Numbered from the stretch's first letter, positions 1 to 5,452 are shown. The stretch: 6,218 bases of DNA from Pseudomonadota bacterium (GCA_021850555.1 JAJZLX010000407.1:1-6218), one strand, 5' to 3'. Translations and numbers: made by a program. Notes: generated by a model from the letters alone, not told the origin.

Positions 1-207
1 GGGACTCGGCGCCCTGCCACGAATGTATTTCTGATACTGATCAGAGCACTTTCCAATGTCGTGCAGTAGACCCGCAGCGCGGGCGATCTCTTCCGCGCCA
101 AAGTGCGCGGCGAACTCGGCCGCCCGGGCGCCCACTTCGTCCAAATGTTTTGACAACAACTCCCAATGCGCTTCGTCGCGCTCCGGGAGAGAATGAGCAT
201 ACTGCAC
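1..207 (-). CDS. cas3: Cas3 HD-nuclease, N-terminal part (runs off the left edge)
   Basis: Reading the minus strand from a GTG at 207 gives 69 open codons to the window edge. The product starts MQYAHSLPERDEAHW, then a KHLDEVG segment (residues 20-26), FAAHFGAEE (32-40) and LLHDIGKCSDQYQKYIRG (47-64). The YAHS opening, the first conserved His (21) and the LLHDIGK metal-binding HD motif (47-53) are the pattern of the Cas3 HD domain, which degrades the displaced DNA strand after Cascade binds its target. The helicase part would lie to the left. I chose this GTG because AGGTG sits 5 nt upstream; an earlier in-frame GTG directly after a TAA would add seven residues but has no ribosome site. The style of the N-terminus resembles type I-C proteins (family knowledge, moderate). 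Whether the rest of the gene is intact cannot be seen. A non-Cas HD phosphohydrolase is less likely given the YAHS opening. Confidence 0.85.
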   Translation of the reverse strand, partial: MQYAHSLPERDEAHWELLSKHLDEVGARAAEFAAHFGAEEIARAAGLLHDIGKCSDQYQKYIRGRAPSP

Positions 208-243
208 AGCCGCACCTAAATTGAACACTTAGAAAATCGCCAC

Positions 244-282
244 ACTAAACAACCCTCGCCTTACAGGCTAGGGTTGTTTAGT
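244..282 (-). terminator. Nested hairpin between the TA locus and cas3, probable terminator
   Basis: Two perfect 13-bp arms, ACTAAACAACCCT (244-256) and AGGGTTGTTTAGT (270-282), enclose a second stem GCCT/AGGC (258-261, 265-268) around a 3-nt loop. One C/T mismatch separates the stems, so about 17 bp can pair. Read on the minus strand, the 3' side ends in a T-rich GTTGTTTAGT with more T residues shortly after, which fits an intrinsic terminator for the TA transcript just ahead of cas3. The arms are nearly symmetric, so it could stop transcription in both directions. It lies 30 bases past the toxin stop and 37 bases before the cas3 GTG, so it could also attenuate read-through into cas3. Confidence 0.6.
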
Positions 283-392
283 CAGCAACATGCTCCTCAG
301 ATGACGCGGCACTACGCTCTCTCGCGCCAATACTCCGGCCGCTTGCGGTGGTGGGCGATCGCGACGACGATGGCGCTCGTGTTCGAGACCCA

Positions 393-399
393 AAAAAAC
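393..399. repeat. Left copy of the 7-bp target-site duplication
   Basis: AAAAAAC lies directly outside the left terminal repeat of the 188-bp element and matches 588-594 exactly. It falls in the A/T run of the toxin gene. One more A precedes it, so slippage in this run may explain the extra base that puts the toxin tail out of frame. Confidence 0.75.
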
Positions 400-587
400 C
401 CCTCGCATTGCCTCACCAAGATTGTTACCCGGCGTGATCGTTGCCTCGGCCGGAATGTTACCGGCGGCGCTCGATCGTAGCGCCTTCCTGCGACGCCAAA
501 CTGCCTTCCGCTTTGTGGAATACAAGCGACCGAAATGAGGCCCAGAAGCTGAATTCGGTAACAGAATTACGTGAGGCAATACGAGGG
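400..587. mobile_element. 188-bp MITE-like non-autonomous element inside the toxin gene
   Basis: The ends form imperfect terminal inverted repeats of 30-31 bp (400-429 and 557-587). Read inward from each end they begin CCCTCG, one variable base, ATTGCCTCAC (16 of 17 identical), then 6-7 unmatched bases and TGTTACC. The element is flanked by a perfect 7-bp duplication and splits a recognisable toxin gene in two, which together are strong evidence for transposition. An additional internal copy of the end motif, TTGCCTC-N8-TGTTACC (441-462), repeats the left end (408-429) in direct orientation with a 33-bp period and would suit a second transposase-binding site. No coding capacity was found: open stretches across it are continuations from the host gene. 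It must have been moved by a transposase encoded elsewhere. I cannot assign the insertion-sequence family from the ends. Confidence 0.82.
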
Positions 588-594
588 AAAAAAC
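588..594. repeat. Right copy of the 7-bp target-site duplication
   Basis: AAAAAAC lies directly outside the right terminal repeat of the 188-bp element and is identical to 393-399. On the minus strand it corresponds to the GTTTTTT that encodes part of the FDIVF strand of the toxin. Confidence 0.75.
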
Positions 595-817
595 GATGTC
601 GAAGGGAAACCTCTTCATCCCCACGCGCTTCGGATCGCGCTCGCCGAGAGCTCCGAGCCAAGGATGCACACTCAGCAAATCGGTGCGCAGCAGCGCGAAG
701 CCAGGGCCCGAGCTCATCACGAAAATCATACCCCAACCCCGGGCGCCGCGCCTCGTACCAAATCGCTGCAGTCTCGGCCTCGCGCGCGGCCCCGAGAACG
801 TAAACGGAGGGCATCCG

Positions 818-1051
818 TTAACGCAGCCGTTCATCTATGCCACGCAAGGCGTCCTCAGCGCTGATGGTCCGCGGTCGGCCGGATTCCAGTTCCGCGAGGC
901 GCTTCGTGAACTCCGCTTTCCACGCCTGAACCGCGTTCTGGTCTGAAGTGCCATGGAGGCTCGCGATCAGATCATGGGCAAGTTCGGCGCGCTCGTTCTC
1001 GGGAAGATCGAGCGCAAGGTCGAAGACACGTTTGAGAACGGGTGACGTCAT
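818..1051 (-). CDS. Addiction-module antitoxin (TIGR02574 / Unstab_antitox type)
   Basis: This 77-residue acidic protein reads MTSPVLKRVFDLALDLPENE, RAELAHDLIASLHG, VQAWKAEFTKRLAELESGRP and RTISAEDALRGIDERLR. The LPENERAELAHDLIASL block, the AW..E..KRL.ELESG helix and the acidic, Arg-ended tail match the short antitoxins that pair with ParE/RelE toxins. Such proteins bind and block the toxin and usually repress their own promoter. The open frame extends upstream to 1165, but the ATG at 1051 is chosen because AGGAAG stands 8 nt before it and the family begins here. The toxin start follows after 3 nt. The gene has no visible damage although its partner toxin is broken, so it could persist as a neutral relic, as a repressor, or as protection against a related toxin elsewhere (inference). 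Confidence 0.85.
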   Translation of the reverse strand: MTSPVLKRVFDLALDLPENERAELAHDLIASLHGTSDQNAVQAWKAEFTKRLAELESGRPRTISAEDALRGIDERLR

Positions 1052-1071
1052 AAGAAATTCTTCCTGCCAAC

Positions 1072-1105
1072 GGTCCCTATAGTGCTCGGACCGAGAGACG
1101 TCCAG
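1072..1105 (-). promoter_or_regulatory. Candidate TA promoter and operator
   Basis: On the minus strand CTGGAC (1105-1100) and TATAGG (1081-1076) are separated by 18 bp and resemble weak sigma-70 -35 and -10 boxes upstream of the antitoxin ATG at 1051. Short arms GGTCC (1072-1076) and GGACC (1088-1092) flank the -10 box, a plausible operator for antitoxin autoregulation. The boxes are only partial matches to consensus. Confidence 0.35.
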
Positions 1106-1246
1106 TTGCGGTGCCGACCCGAGCACGTCGTTTCCTGTCTCTTGATCTTCGCTTTGCCCAATCAAATTGCTCCGGAGGATTGATATAGGCTAATACAGGA
1201 GTTAGAGGGAAATTTGTAACGCATTGAAAACATAAGTGATTGTGAT

Positions 1247-1284
1247 GGTTCTGCGGAGCGATGCAACGTCTTCCCGGCAGAACC
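1247..1284. repeat. Inverted repeat GGTTCTGC/GCAGAACC enclosing the first origin repeat
   Basis: Perfect 8-bp arms at 1247-1254 and 1277-1284 surround repeat copy 1. A further GCAGAACC lies at 1370-1377, 93 bp on. In two cases GCAGAACC is followed 42-45 bp later by the CGGAAGAGATGCAACGGT repeat (at 1319 and 1415), which suggests a composite unit of about 93-96 bp that was duplicated and then diverged. Confidence 0.6.
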
Positions 1285-1524
1285 TAAACGTCATAATGGC
1301 AGTGCGGCGACGGTCGGACGGAAGAGATGCAACGGTGAGACAGCCTCGAGCCCAGAGGATGTGATCTCTGCAGAACCAAAAGTCCACATTTCGATCAAAG
1401 ACTTGGCTCGAAATCGGAAGAGATGCAACGGTCCCTCGCCGCCTTTCGGCAAGCTCATGTTTTTCTGGGAATTTTCCCTGAAAAACAATACGAAGATCTC
1501 CCGCCCGGCGGAAGAGATGCGACG
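1254..1524 (+). repeat. Four dispersed direct repeats, candidate iterons
   Basis: Copies lie at 1254-1268 (CGGAGCGATGCAACG), 1319-1336 and 1415-1432 (both CGGAAGAGATGCAACGGT, identical over 18 bp) and 1509-1524 (CGGAAGAGATGCGACG). All are on the same strand. The ATGCAACG cores begin at 1261, 1327, 1423 and 1517, spaced by 66, 96 and 94 bp. Four same-strand copies inside 271 bp of non-coding DNA beside an initiator gene are best read as RepA-binding sites. The wide spacing is unusual, since classical iterons recur about every 20-22 bp, so RepA binding is a proposal and not a recognition of known sites. Confidence 0.65.
1460..1485. repeat. 26-bp near-perfect palindrome in the origin region
   Basis: Arms TTTTTCTGGGAA (1460-1471) and TTCCCTGAAAAA (1474-1485) pair with one mismatch around a 2-bp centre. 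It lies 120 bp past the repA stop, between origin repeats 3 and 4. It could end the repA transcript, since on the minus strand it makes a compact A/T-edged hairpin, or serve as an origin structure or protein site. The sequence does not decide between these. Confidence 0.5.
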
Positions 1525-1605
1525 CGGCCAGGGAATCGATGCGAGCACTCTACCCAGGCGTGATGAAATCGAGGTTGGCGCCCGAAGCCGCCCGCATCGG
1601 CGGAC

Positions 1606-2838
1606 TCACGGACTGACGAGCGCGTCTCTCGGGATGTGCTGCGGCGAGGGCAGGAGCATGACACCGGCGTCGGTGAGCTTCAGCCGGGCCTCGGGGTAGA
1701 CCTCCTGGACCCGCTTCACCGAGTCGGCGAAGAACCGACGGAACTTGCGTAGTTCCCGATACCCATGCCCGAACTGACCCGAGAGCTGCATCCAGGTGAC
1801 CGTGCTCGGCCGGCTGAGATGAAACAGCCGATGCACCAGCCAGGCATAAACATCGAGGTCCATGGGGCTCTTGCGCAGCTGCTTGAGCGCCTTGGTGGAA
1901 AGGGGTGCGGAGCGCTCGAGGATCGAGTCATAGAGCACCGGCGAGAGCACGAGGCTGCTCCCCTGCCCGATCGCGGTGGCCTCATCCCACCAGAGCCGCG
2001 CCTCCTCCACGAACAGCGCTTGGCGGATGTGCAATCCGCTACGTCCCGCGGCATCGCGGATGTTCTCGTCGATCGAGATCGCGCAATGAATTAGACGCAG
2101 CAGCTGGTTCGCGTACACTCGCAGCGACCCTCGCTCGCCGCGCGTGATCGGCACATCCAGCCGACGCAGGAACTCGTGTACGCTCGCCCCAAGGAAGATC
2201 TCAGGTGAATGGGTGCGCTTGGCCTCCGAGGCGCAGTAGATCGTGAGCAGCCGCGCTGGCACCCCATACGGCAACCCCGTGTCGGGGCGCGCGGTCGAGA
2301 GCGTCAGCTCCAGCCAGCCGTTGCGGCGAGTGAACTGCGTGAGCGCACCGGGATCAGCGTGCGGGAACGAGCACTGGATCAGCGGGACATACTGGAACGA
2401 AATCCCCTCGCTCAACGCCGAGCCCGCGGTCTCACCGATGGCCGAGAGCGCCGCAGAGGTTGGTCTCGAAGCGCTCGGCGGCGCAGCCGGGAGTGCCGAG
2501 GTCGCAAGCGTGTTGCGCACGAGATGCGTTGCGAGGGCACCGGCGGGAAGCGCCGGAACCGCCCCCTGCCCCGCCGCGTTTTCCCTCGTCGCGGACGGCT
2601 CGCGCGCCGTTACAGGTTGGGCCGCGGCCCCGCGCCGGCGGCGCAATTCATGTTGAACCGGGACTTCAAATGCTGCGGGGGAGACCGTGGGAAACCGCGC
2701 TCGAATCCACTCCACTGGAAATCGGGCGGCGAGTAGCTGGCGCACGGTGAGTTCAGGCGAGACGCCGACCTCGCCGAGCAGCCGCACATGCCGCTCAAAC
2801 CGAGCCGTTTCCGAGACCGTCTGCGTGTCCTCGCCCAT
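1606..2838 (-). CDS. repA: RepA plasmid replication initiator (RepA_C family)
   Basis: The 410-residue protein carries a C-terminal half typical of the plasmid RepA_C family (PF04796): TGLPYGVPARLLTIYCASEA (187-206), FLGASVHEFLRRLDV (215-229), LRVYANQLLRLIHC (239-252), the helix SPMDLDVYAWLVHRLF (324-339), WMQLSGQFG (349-357) and a final LLPSPQHIP (395-403). These initiators bind origin repeats through winged-helix folds and recruit host replication proteins. An N-terminal segment (28-51, TVRQLLAARFPVEWIRARFP and neighbours) is followed by an Ala/Pro-rich linker (about 70-145) of no recognised function. The ATG at 2838 has GGAGA immediately before it, closer than ideal. I kept it because no other Met occurs before residue 325. 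The gene is divergent from parA. A TAGAAT on its strand (2871-2866) may be its -10 box. The repeats downstream of its stop are the likely target. Confidence 0.87.
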   Translation of the reverse strand: MGEDTQTVSETARFERHVRLLGEVGVSPELTVRQLLAARFPVEWIRARFPTVSPAAFEVPVQHELRRRRGAAAQPVTAREPSATRENAAGQGAVPALPAGALATHLVRNTLATSALPAAPPSASRPTSAALSAIGETAGSALSEGISFQYVPLIQCSFPHADPGALTQFTRRNGWLELTLSTARPDTGLPYGVPARLLTIYCASEAKRTHSPEIFLGASVHEFLRRLDVPITRGERGSLRVYANQLLRLIHCAISIDENIRDAAGRSGLHIRQALFVEEARLWWDEATAIGQGSSLVLSPVLYDSILERSAPLSTKALKQLRKSPMDLDVYAWLVHRLFHLSRPSTVTWMQLSGQFGHGYRELRKFRRFFADSVKRVQEVYPEARLKLTDAGVMLLPSPQHIPRDALVSP

Positions 2839-2879
2839 TCTCCGCCGCCGTCGCCCCCAATCGTGATTCTATGATGGTC

Positions 2880-2924
2880 CTGCGCACGGATTTCTGCTAG
2901 TTTTGGTGCAATATCCGTGTGCAG
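2880..2924. promoter_or_regulatory. Inverted repeat in the repA-parA divergent gap, candidate ParA operator
   Basis: Arms CTGCGCACGGAT (2880-2891) and ATCCGTGTGCAG (2913-2924) pair at 11 of 12 positions around a 21-bp AT-rich spacer. Their centres are 33 bp apart, about three helical turns, so both arms face the same side. ParA proteins with an N-terminal helix-turn-helix (type Ia, as in P1 and F) repress their own promoter through such operators. The position could let one site control both parA and repA. The right arm covers a possible upstream GTG (2919), which favours the later parA start at 2946. Confidence 0.55.
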
Positions 2925-2945
2925 CGCGTTCCTTGGGAGCACAGT

Positions 2946-4121
2946 GTGCCAGCGATCACCGCCCTCGACAAGCTCCAGACCATCCTCTCCGCGAGCGAGA
3001 GTTTCCTGCAGAAGATGCACGAACTTGGCGCCGAGCCGCATCAGCGCAAAACGTTCCAGCGCCTCTTCAGTCCAGGCGAAGCCGCGGAGATGGTCGGCCG
3101 CGACCGCACTACCCTCGCCCGCGCCGAGTCCGAGATCGGCATGGTGGCACCGGCCCGCAATCCCGGCAATAACCGCCGCGTCGGCTACACGCTTGAGCAA
3201 GTCCAGGCCTTCAGGGCCCACTTCGGGACCCTCCCCTGGCGCGATTCGGCCACCGACGCCCCGCTCGTGCTCGCCTGCCAGAACTTCAAGGGCGGCGTCG
3301 GCAAGTCCACCACCTGCGTAAACCTCGCCCATTATCTGGCCCTGAAGGGCTATCGCGTACTCGTCGTCGATACCGACAGCCAGGCCACCACTACCTCCAT
3401 GTTCGGCTACGTGCCGGACGCGGAGATCACCGCTGACGACACCATCCTGCCCTACCTCGCGAGCGAGCAGCCCAGCCTCACCTACGCCGTGCGCAAGACC
3501 TACTTCCCCGGGATCGATCTGATCCCGGCCTGTCTCGCCCTCTACGAAGCCGAGATCGCCATCGTCATGCGCGTCGGCGCCCAGGCCAGCCGCGAGCAGC
3601 GCATCGCCTTTTTCAGCGAGCTGCGCTACGGCATCGAGACCGTTGCCCAGAACTACGATCTGATCCTGATCGACAGCCCGCCCGCCCTCGGCATGATCTC
3701 GATCAACGTGCTCCTTGCCGCCGATGCCCTCGTCGTGCCCTCGGCCGCGCGCATGTTCGACTTCTCGAGCACCGTGCAATTCTTCCGCATGGTACATGCC
3801 TACATCGGACAGCTCGATCCCACCAAGACCTACCGCTGGATCTCCGTCCTCACCTCGCTCTTCGACCGGCGCTATGAGAGCCAGAAGCAGTTCTTCGAGG
3901 TCATGCGCGCCTGTTTCGGCGACTCGGTGTTCCAGCGCGTGTTCTTCCACTCGAGCGCCGTCATCAACGCCGCCGCCCAGTTCACCACCCCCTACGAACA
4001 GCCCAAGCCAGATCGCGCGGTGCTCAAGATGATGGACAATGTCTTCGAGGAAATCGAGCTTGCGGTGCTGCGCGAGTGGCCGTCCAAGGCGACCGAACTC
4101 ACCCAGAGGGCCATCGCGTGA
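2946..4121 (+). CDS. parA: ParA partition ATPase, type Ia with N-terminal HTH
   Basis: From the GTG at 2946 the protein has 391 residues. A helix-turn-helix segment, FSPGEAAEMVGRDRTTLARA (about 41-60), precedes the ATPase core with the deviant Walker A box FKGGVGKSTT (114-123), DTDSQATTTSMFG (142-154, Walker A') and LILIDSPPALGM (239-250, Walker B). This order marks a type Ia ParA, which binds the nucleoid in its ATP form, moves ParB-parS complexes, and represses its own operon through the HTH. GTG 2946 is preferred because GGGAG lies 6 nt upstream; a GTG at 2919 would add nine residues but has no ribosome site and lies within the operator repeat. parB follows after 114 bp on the same strand. 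Codons are strongly GC-rich, which produces long false frames on the opposite strand. Confidence 0.93.
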   Translation: MPAITALDKLQTILSASESFLQKMHELGAEPHQRKTFQRLFSPGEAAEMVGRDRTTLARAESEIGMVAPARNPGNNRRVGYTLEQVQAFRAHFGTLPWRDSATDAPLVLACQNFKGGVGKSTTCVNLAHYLALKGYRVLVVDTDSQATTTSMFGYVPDAEITADDTILPYLASEQPSLTYAVRKTYFPGIDLIPACLALYEAEIAIVMRVGAQASREQRIAFFSELRYGIETVAQNYDLILIDSPPALGMISINVLLAADALVVPSAARMFDFSSTVQFFRMVHAYIGQLDPTKTYRWISVLTSLFDRRYESQKQFFEVMRACFGDSVFQRVFFHSSAVINAAAQFTTPYEQPKPDRAVLKMMDNVFEEIELAVLREWPSKATELTQRAIA

Positions 4122-4151
4122 GGACGGGACAACGGCCGGAGCAGGGCAGGG

Positions 4152-4170
4152 AGGTTTCGTCTCGAAACCT
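4152..4170. promoter_or_regulatory. parS: Candidate parS centromere between parA and parB
   Basis: AGGTTTCG (4152-4159) and CGAAACCT (4163-4170) are perfect 8-bp arms around a 3-bp centre. The GTTTC...GAAAC outer half-sites resemble those of chromosomal parS (GTTTC-ACGT-GAAAC), but here with a 5-bp centre instead of 4. It is the only such GTTTC/GAAAC palindrome I found in the window. The downstream AT-rich stretch (about 4171-4205) includes the palindrome TTGATCAA (4181-4188) and TAAATA (4194-4199), which could belong to a parB promoter. A weak terminator is possible but no T tract follows the hairpin. Confidence 0.5.
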
Positions 4171-4235
4171 ACGTAACCAATTGATCAAAGAGATAAATAT
4201 GGCATTTCAGGTAGCGTACAGAGGAGCCCTCAACC

Positions 4236-5207
4236 ATGGCCAGTAAGCTCTTCGGCGGCACCAATCTGAGCGAGATCGCCCGCTCGCTCAAAGAGCATCC
4301 CGAGCCCACGCCTTTTGACAAATCGGCCGTGCGACCCATCCTGCCCGCCGCCGAGATGGCCATCACCGGCCGCACGCTGCCGGCGCTCGAGCGCGAGAAC
4401 ATCTTCTCCGTCGATCCCAGGCGCGTACGCGCGTGGCGCTATCACAACCGCGCCGACAGCTGGTACACGCGCGAGCGTTGCCAGGATCTCATCGACTCCA
4501 TCGCCCGGGACGAACAGCAGGTGCCCGCCGTCGCCCGCAAGCTCACCGGCGATCAGAACTACGATTACGAACTCATCTATGGCATGCGCCGCCGTTATGC
4601 CTGCGAGGTGCTCGGCAAGAAACTCAAGATCCGTGTCATCGACGCCGACGACACCCGCGCTGCCGTCCTGATGCACATCGAGAACGCCGACCGCCAGGAC
4701 ATCACCCCCATGGAGCGCGCGCTGTCATTTCAGGCACAGATCGAGGCTAAGGTATTCGCCACACAAGAAGCGTTAAGCGAAGCCATAGGCCTGAGCAAAG
4801 GGCAGGTGGCCAAAATGCTCAAAGCGGCCGACCTAGTGCAACACACGCCTATTGGCGGTCTGTTCCCGGATAAGAGCGCCGTGCCAATCGAGCAAAGCTA
4901 CAAACTTGCCACCCTTATGGACCGCCCTGGTGCGAAAGAGGTTGTCCTCAAGGCCGCCCAGAACTTGCGGAAAGCGGATCCTGCGCGTGAGCCGAGCGCC
5001 ATCCTCAAAGTCCTCATCGGAAGCCTCGACCGCTCGAAGAAATTCGAGCCCATCCAGAAACACTACAACGTCGGCACCTCCCGCCGCATCGTTGTTACCC
5101 GCAATGCACGGGGCAAGGTGACGTTGGCCTTCCCGCAGGGGTTGAAGGATCTCGACAAGGACGAAGTGCTGACCGCAGTGGGGCAGATCGTGAGGGATCT
5201 CAGCTGA
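4236..5207 (+). CDS. parB: ParB centromere-binding partition protein
   Basis: The 323-residue protein carries the N-terminal ParB/Spo0J domain: IFSVDPRRVRAWRYHNRADS (56-75), ELIYGMRRRYACEVLG (112-127), in which GMRRRYA takes the place of the CTP-binding GERRxRA box, and HIENADRQDITPMERAL (147-163). The central helix-turn-helix is TQEALSEAIGLSKGQVAKML (176-195). ParB would bind the centromere, load on DNA and stimulate ParA. The ATG has GAGGAG at 4221-4226, 9 nt upstream. The first 500 bases use GC-rich codons, while about 4740-4990 uses TTA, ATA, GTA, CTA and CAA more freely, hinting that the gene is a mosaic. A 12-bp palindrome TCTCAGCTGAGA (5198-5209) spans its stop codon. The 'parB' assignment is firm; the exact subtype is not. 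Confidence 0.93.
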   Translation: MASKLFGGTNLSEIARSLKEHPEPTPFDKSAVRPILPAAEMAITGRTLPALERENIFSVDPRRVRAWRYHNRADSWYTRERCQDLIDSIARDEQQVPAVARKLTGDQNYDYELIYGMRRRYACEVLGKKLKIRVIDADDTRAAVLMHIENADRQDITPMERALSFQAQIEAKVFATQEALSEAIGLSKGQVAKMLKAADLVQHTPIGGLFPDKSAVPIEQSYKLATLMDRPGAKEVVLKAAQNLRKADPAREPSAILKVLIGSLDRSKKFEPIQKHYNVGTSRRIVVTRNARGKVTLAFPQGLKDLDKDEVLTAVGQIVRDLS

Positions 5208-5308
5208 GACGAGAACAGGATAATGAACACGATCTGCGGCCGGTGCGCGCAAGCGAGGAGACCCGATCCGAAGACACTGTCATGCTTTCGCCTCTGCTTG
5301 TGCGCAGG

Positions 5309-5332
5309 CGTGGAACATTCCGTGGAACATTT
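5309..5332 (+). repeat. 12-bp tandem repeat upstream of the kfrA-like gene
   Basis: CGTGGAACATTC (5309-5320) is followed at once by CGTGGAACATTT (5321-5332), 11 of 12 identical. It sits in the 245-bp gap 5208-5452, which has no gene I can support, ahead of an AT-rich stretch (5341-5368) that includes TTATAC (5363-5368) as a possible -10 box. KfrA proteins repress their own gene through repeats upstream of it, so this is a plausible operator (inference). The GAACATT core could also serve ParB or another regulator. Confidence 0.45.
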
Positions 5333-5452
5333 CTGCCAACGATACCCTTTGTATTCAATAAGTTATACGGAAATCCGGCTGGAAGGAGAGGGCGATTGGA
5401 GGAGTATGGCAACCTGATCGACGGGAAGGGGAACAAATGGTACCCTTGAGGC

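Larger units (their letters stand above)
312..814 (-). pseudogene. RelE/ParE-family toxin, broken by frameshifts and an inserted element
   Basis: The start ATG (814) lies 3 nt after the antitoxin stop, the usual coupled arrangement. Frame one gives MPSVYVLGAAREAETAAIWY and EARRPGLGYDFRDELG (36 residues, to 707). The frame then shifts near the GGGCCC at 704-709, where one extra C is the simplest explanation, and continues with LLSVHPWLGALGERDPKR and VGMKRFPFDIVF (to about 592). A 188-bp element (400-587) interrupts it there. On the far side, in a third frame, the ending WVSNTSAIVVAIAHHRKRP then EYWRERA stops at TAG (312-314). WYEARRPGLG, a KRFPF strand and an AHHRKRPEYWRER tail are typical of ParE/RelE toxins, which inhibit gyrase or cleave mRNA. 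The rejoined protein would be about 101 residues, the family's usual length. Even with the element precisely removed, the A/T run needs one base fewer to be in frame, so the gene carries at least three lesions and is very probably inactive. Confidence 0.85.
1190..1530. other. Candidate replication origin (oriV), within the 1052-1605 gene-free region
   Basis: No convincing gene occupies 1052-1605: the frames here lack family motifs and ribosome sites. It holds an AT-rich stretch (about 1180-1246) next to four repeats of a 15-18 bp motif (1254-1524), inverted GGTTCTGC/GCAGAACC motifs and a 26-bp palindrome (1460-1485). An AT-rich unwinding stretch beside repeated initiator-binding sites, close to the repA gene, is the usual layout of an iteron-type plasmid origin. 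In this case the repeats lie downstream of the repA stop rather than upstream of its promoter. I saw no clear DnaA box (TTATNCACA). The function is inferred from structure and context. Confidence 0.55.

Noticed and set aside
458..814. Single open frame of 118 codons as an intact toxin
   Set aside because: Only the first 36 or so residues match the toxin family. The rest is out of frame and runs into the inserted element.
268..834. 188-codon minus-strand frame as a real gene
   Set aside because: It joins the middle toxin segment, the element and an out-of-frame tail. Only part of it matches any family.
1052..1165. N-terminal extension of the antitoxin to 1165
   Set aside because: The added residues have no family similarity, and the ATG at 1051 has AGGAAG 8 nt upstream.
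1254..1524. CRISPR array
   Set aside because: Repeat units are only 15-18 bp, spacers vary from about 50 to 80 bp, and two copies carry changes. A cas3 nearby raised the question, but the pattern fits origin repeats better.
1160..1600. DnaA boxes in the origin region
   Set aside because: No TTATNCACA match was found by eye on either strand, only partial likenesses such as the TCCACA at 1383-1388.
1202..1699. Small open frames in the gene-free region (for example 1361-1699 plus, 1291-1548 minus)
   Set aside because: They overlap the repeats, lack ribosome sites and recognisable motifs, and some run into repA on the opposite strand.
2919..2945. GTG 2919 as the parA start
   Set aside because: It lacks a ribosome site and lies within the inverted-repeat operator. 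GTG 2946 has GGGAG at good spacing.
2610..3950. Long 446-codon open frame on the minus strand opposite parA
   Set aside because: It lies antisense to a clear ParA and partly over repA. Its Gly/Ala/Glu/His-rich product has no motifs, which is typical of a shadow frame in GC-rich DNA.
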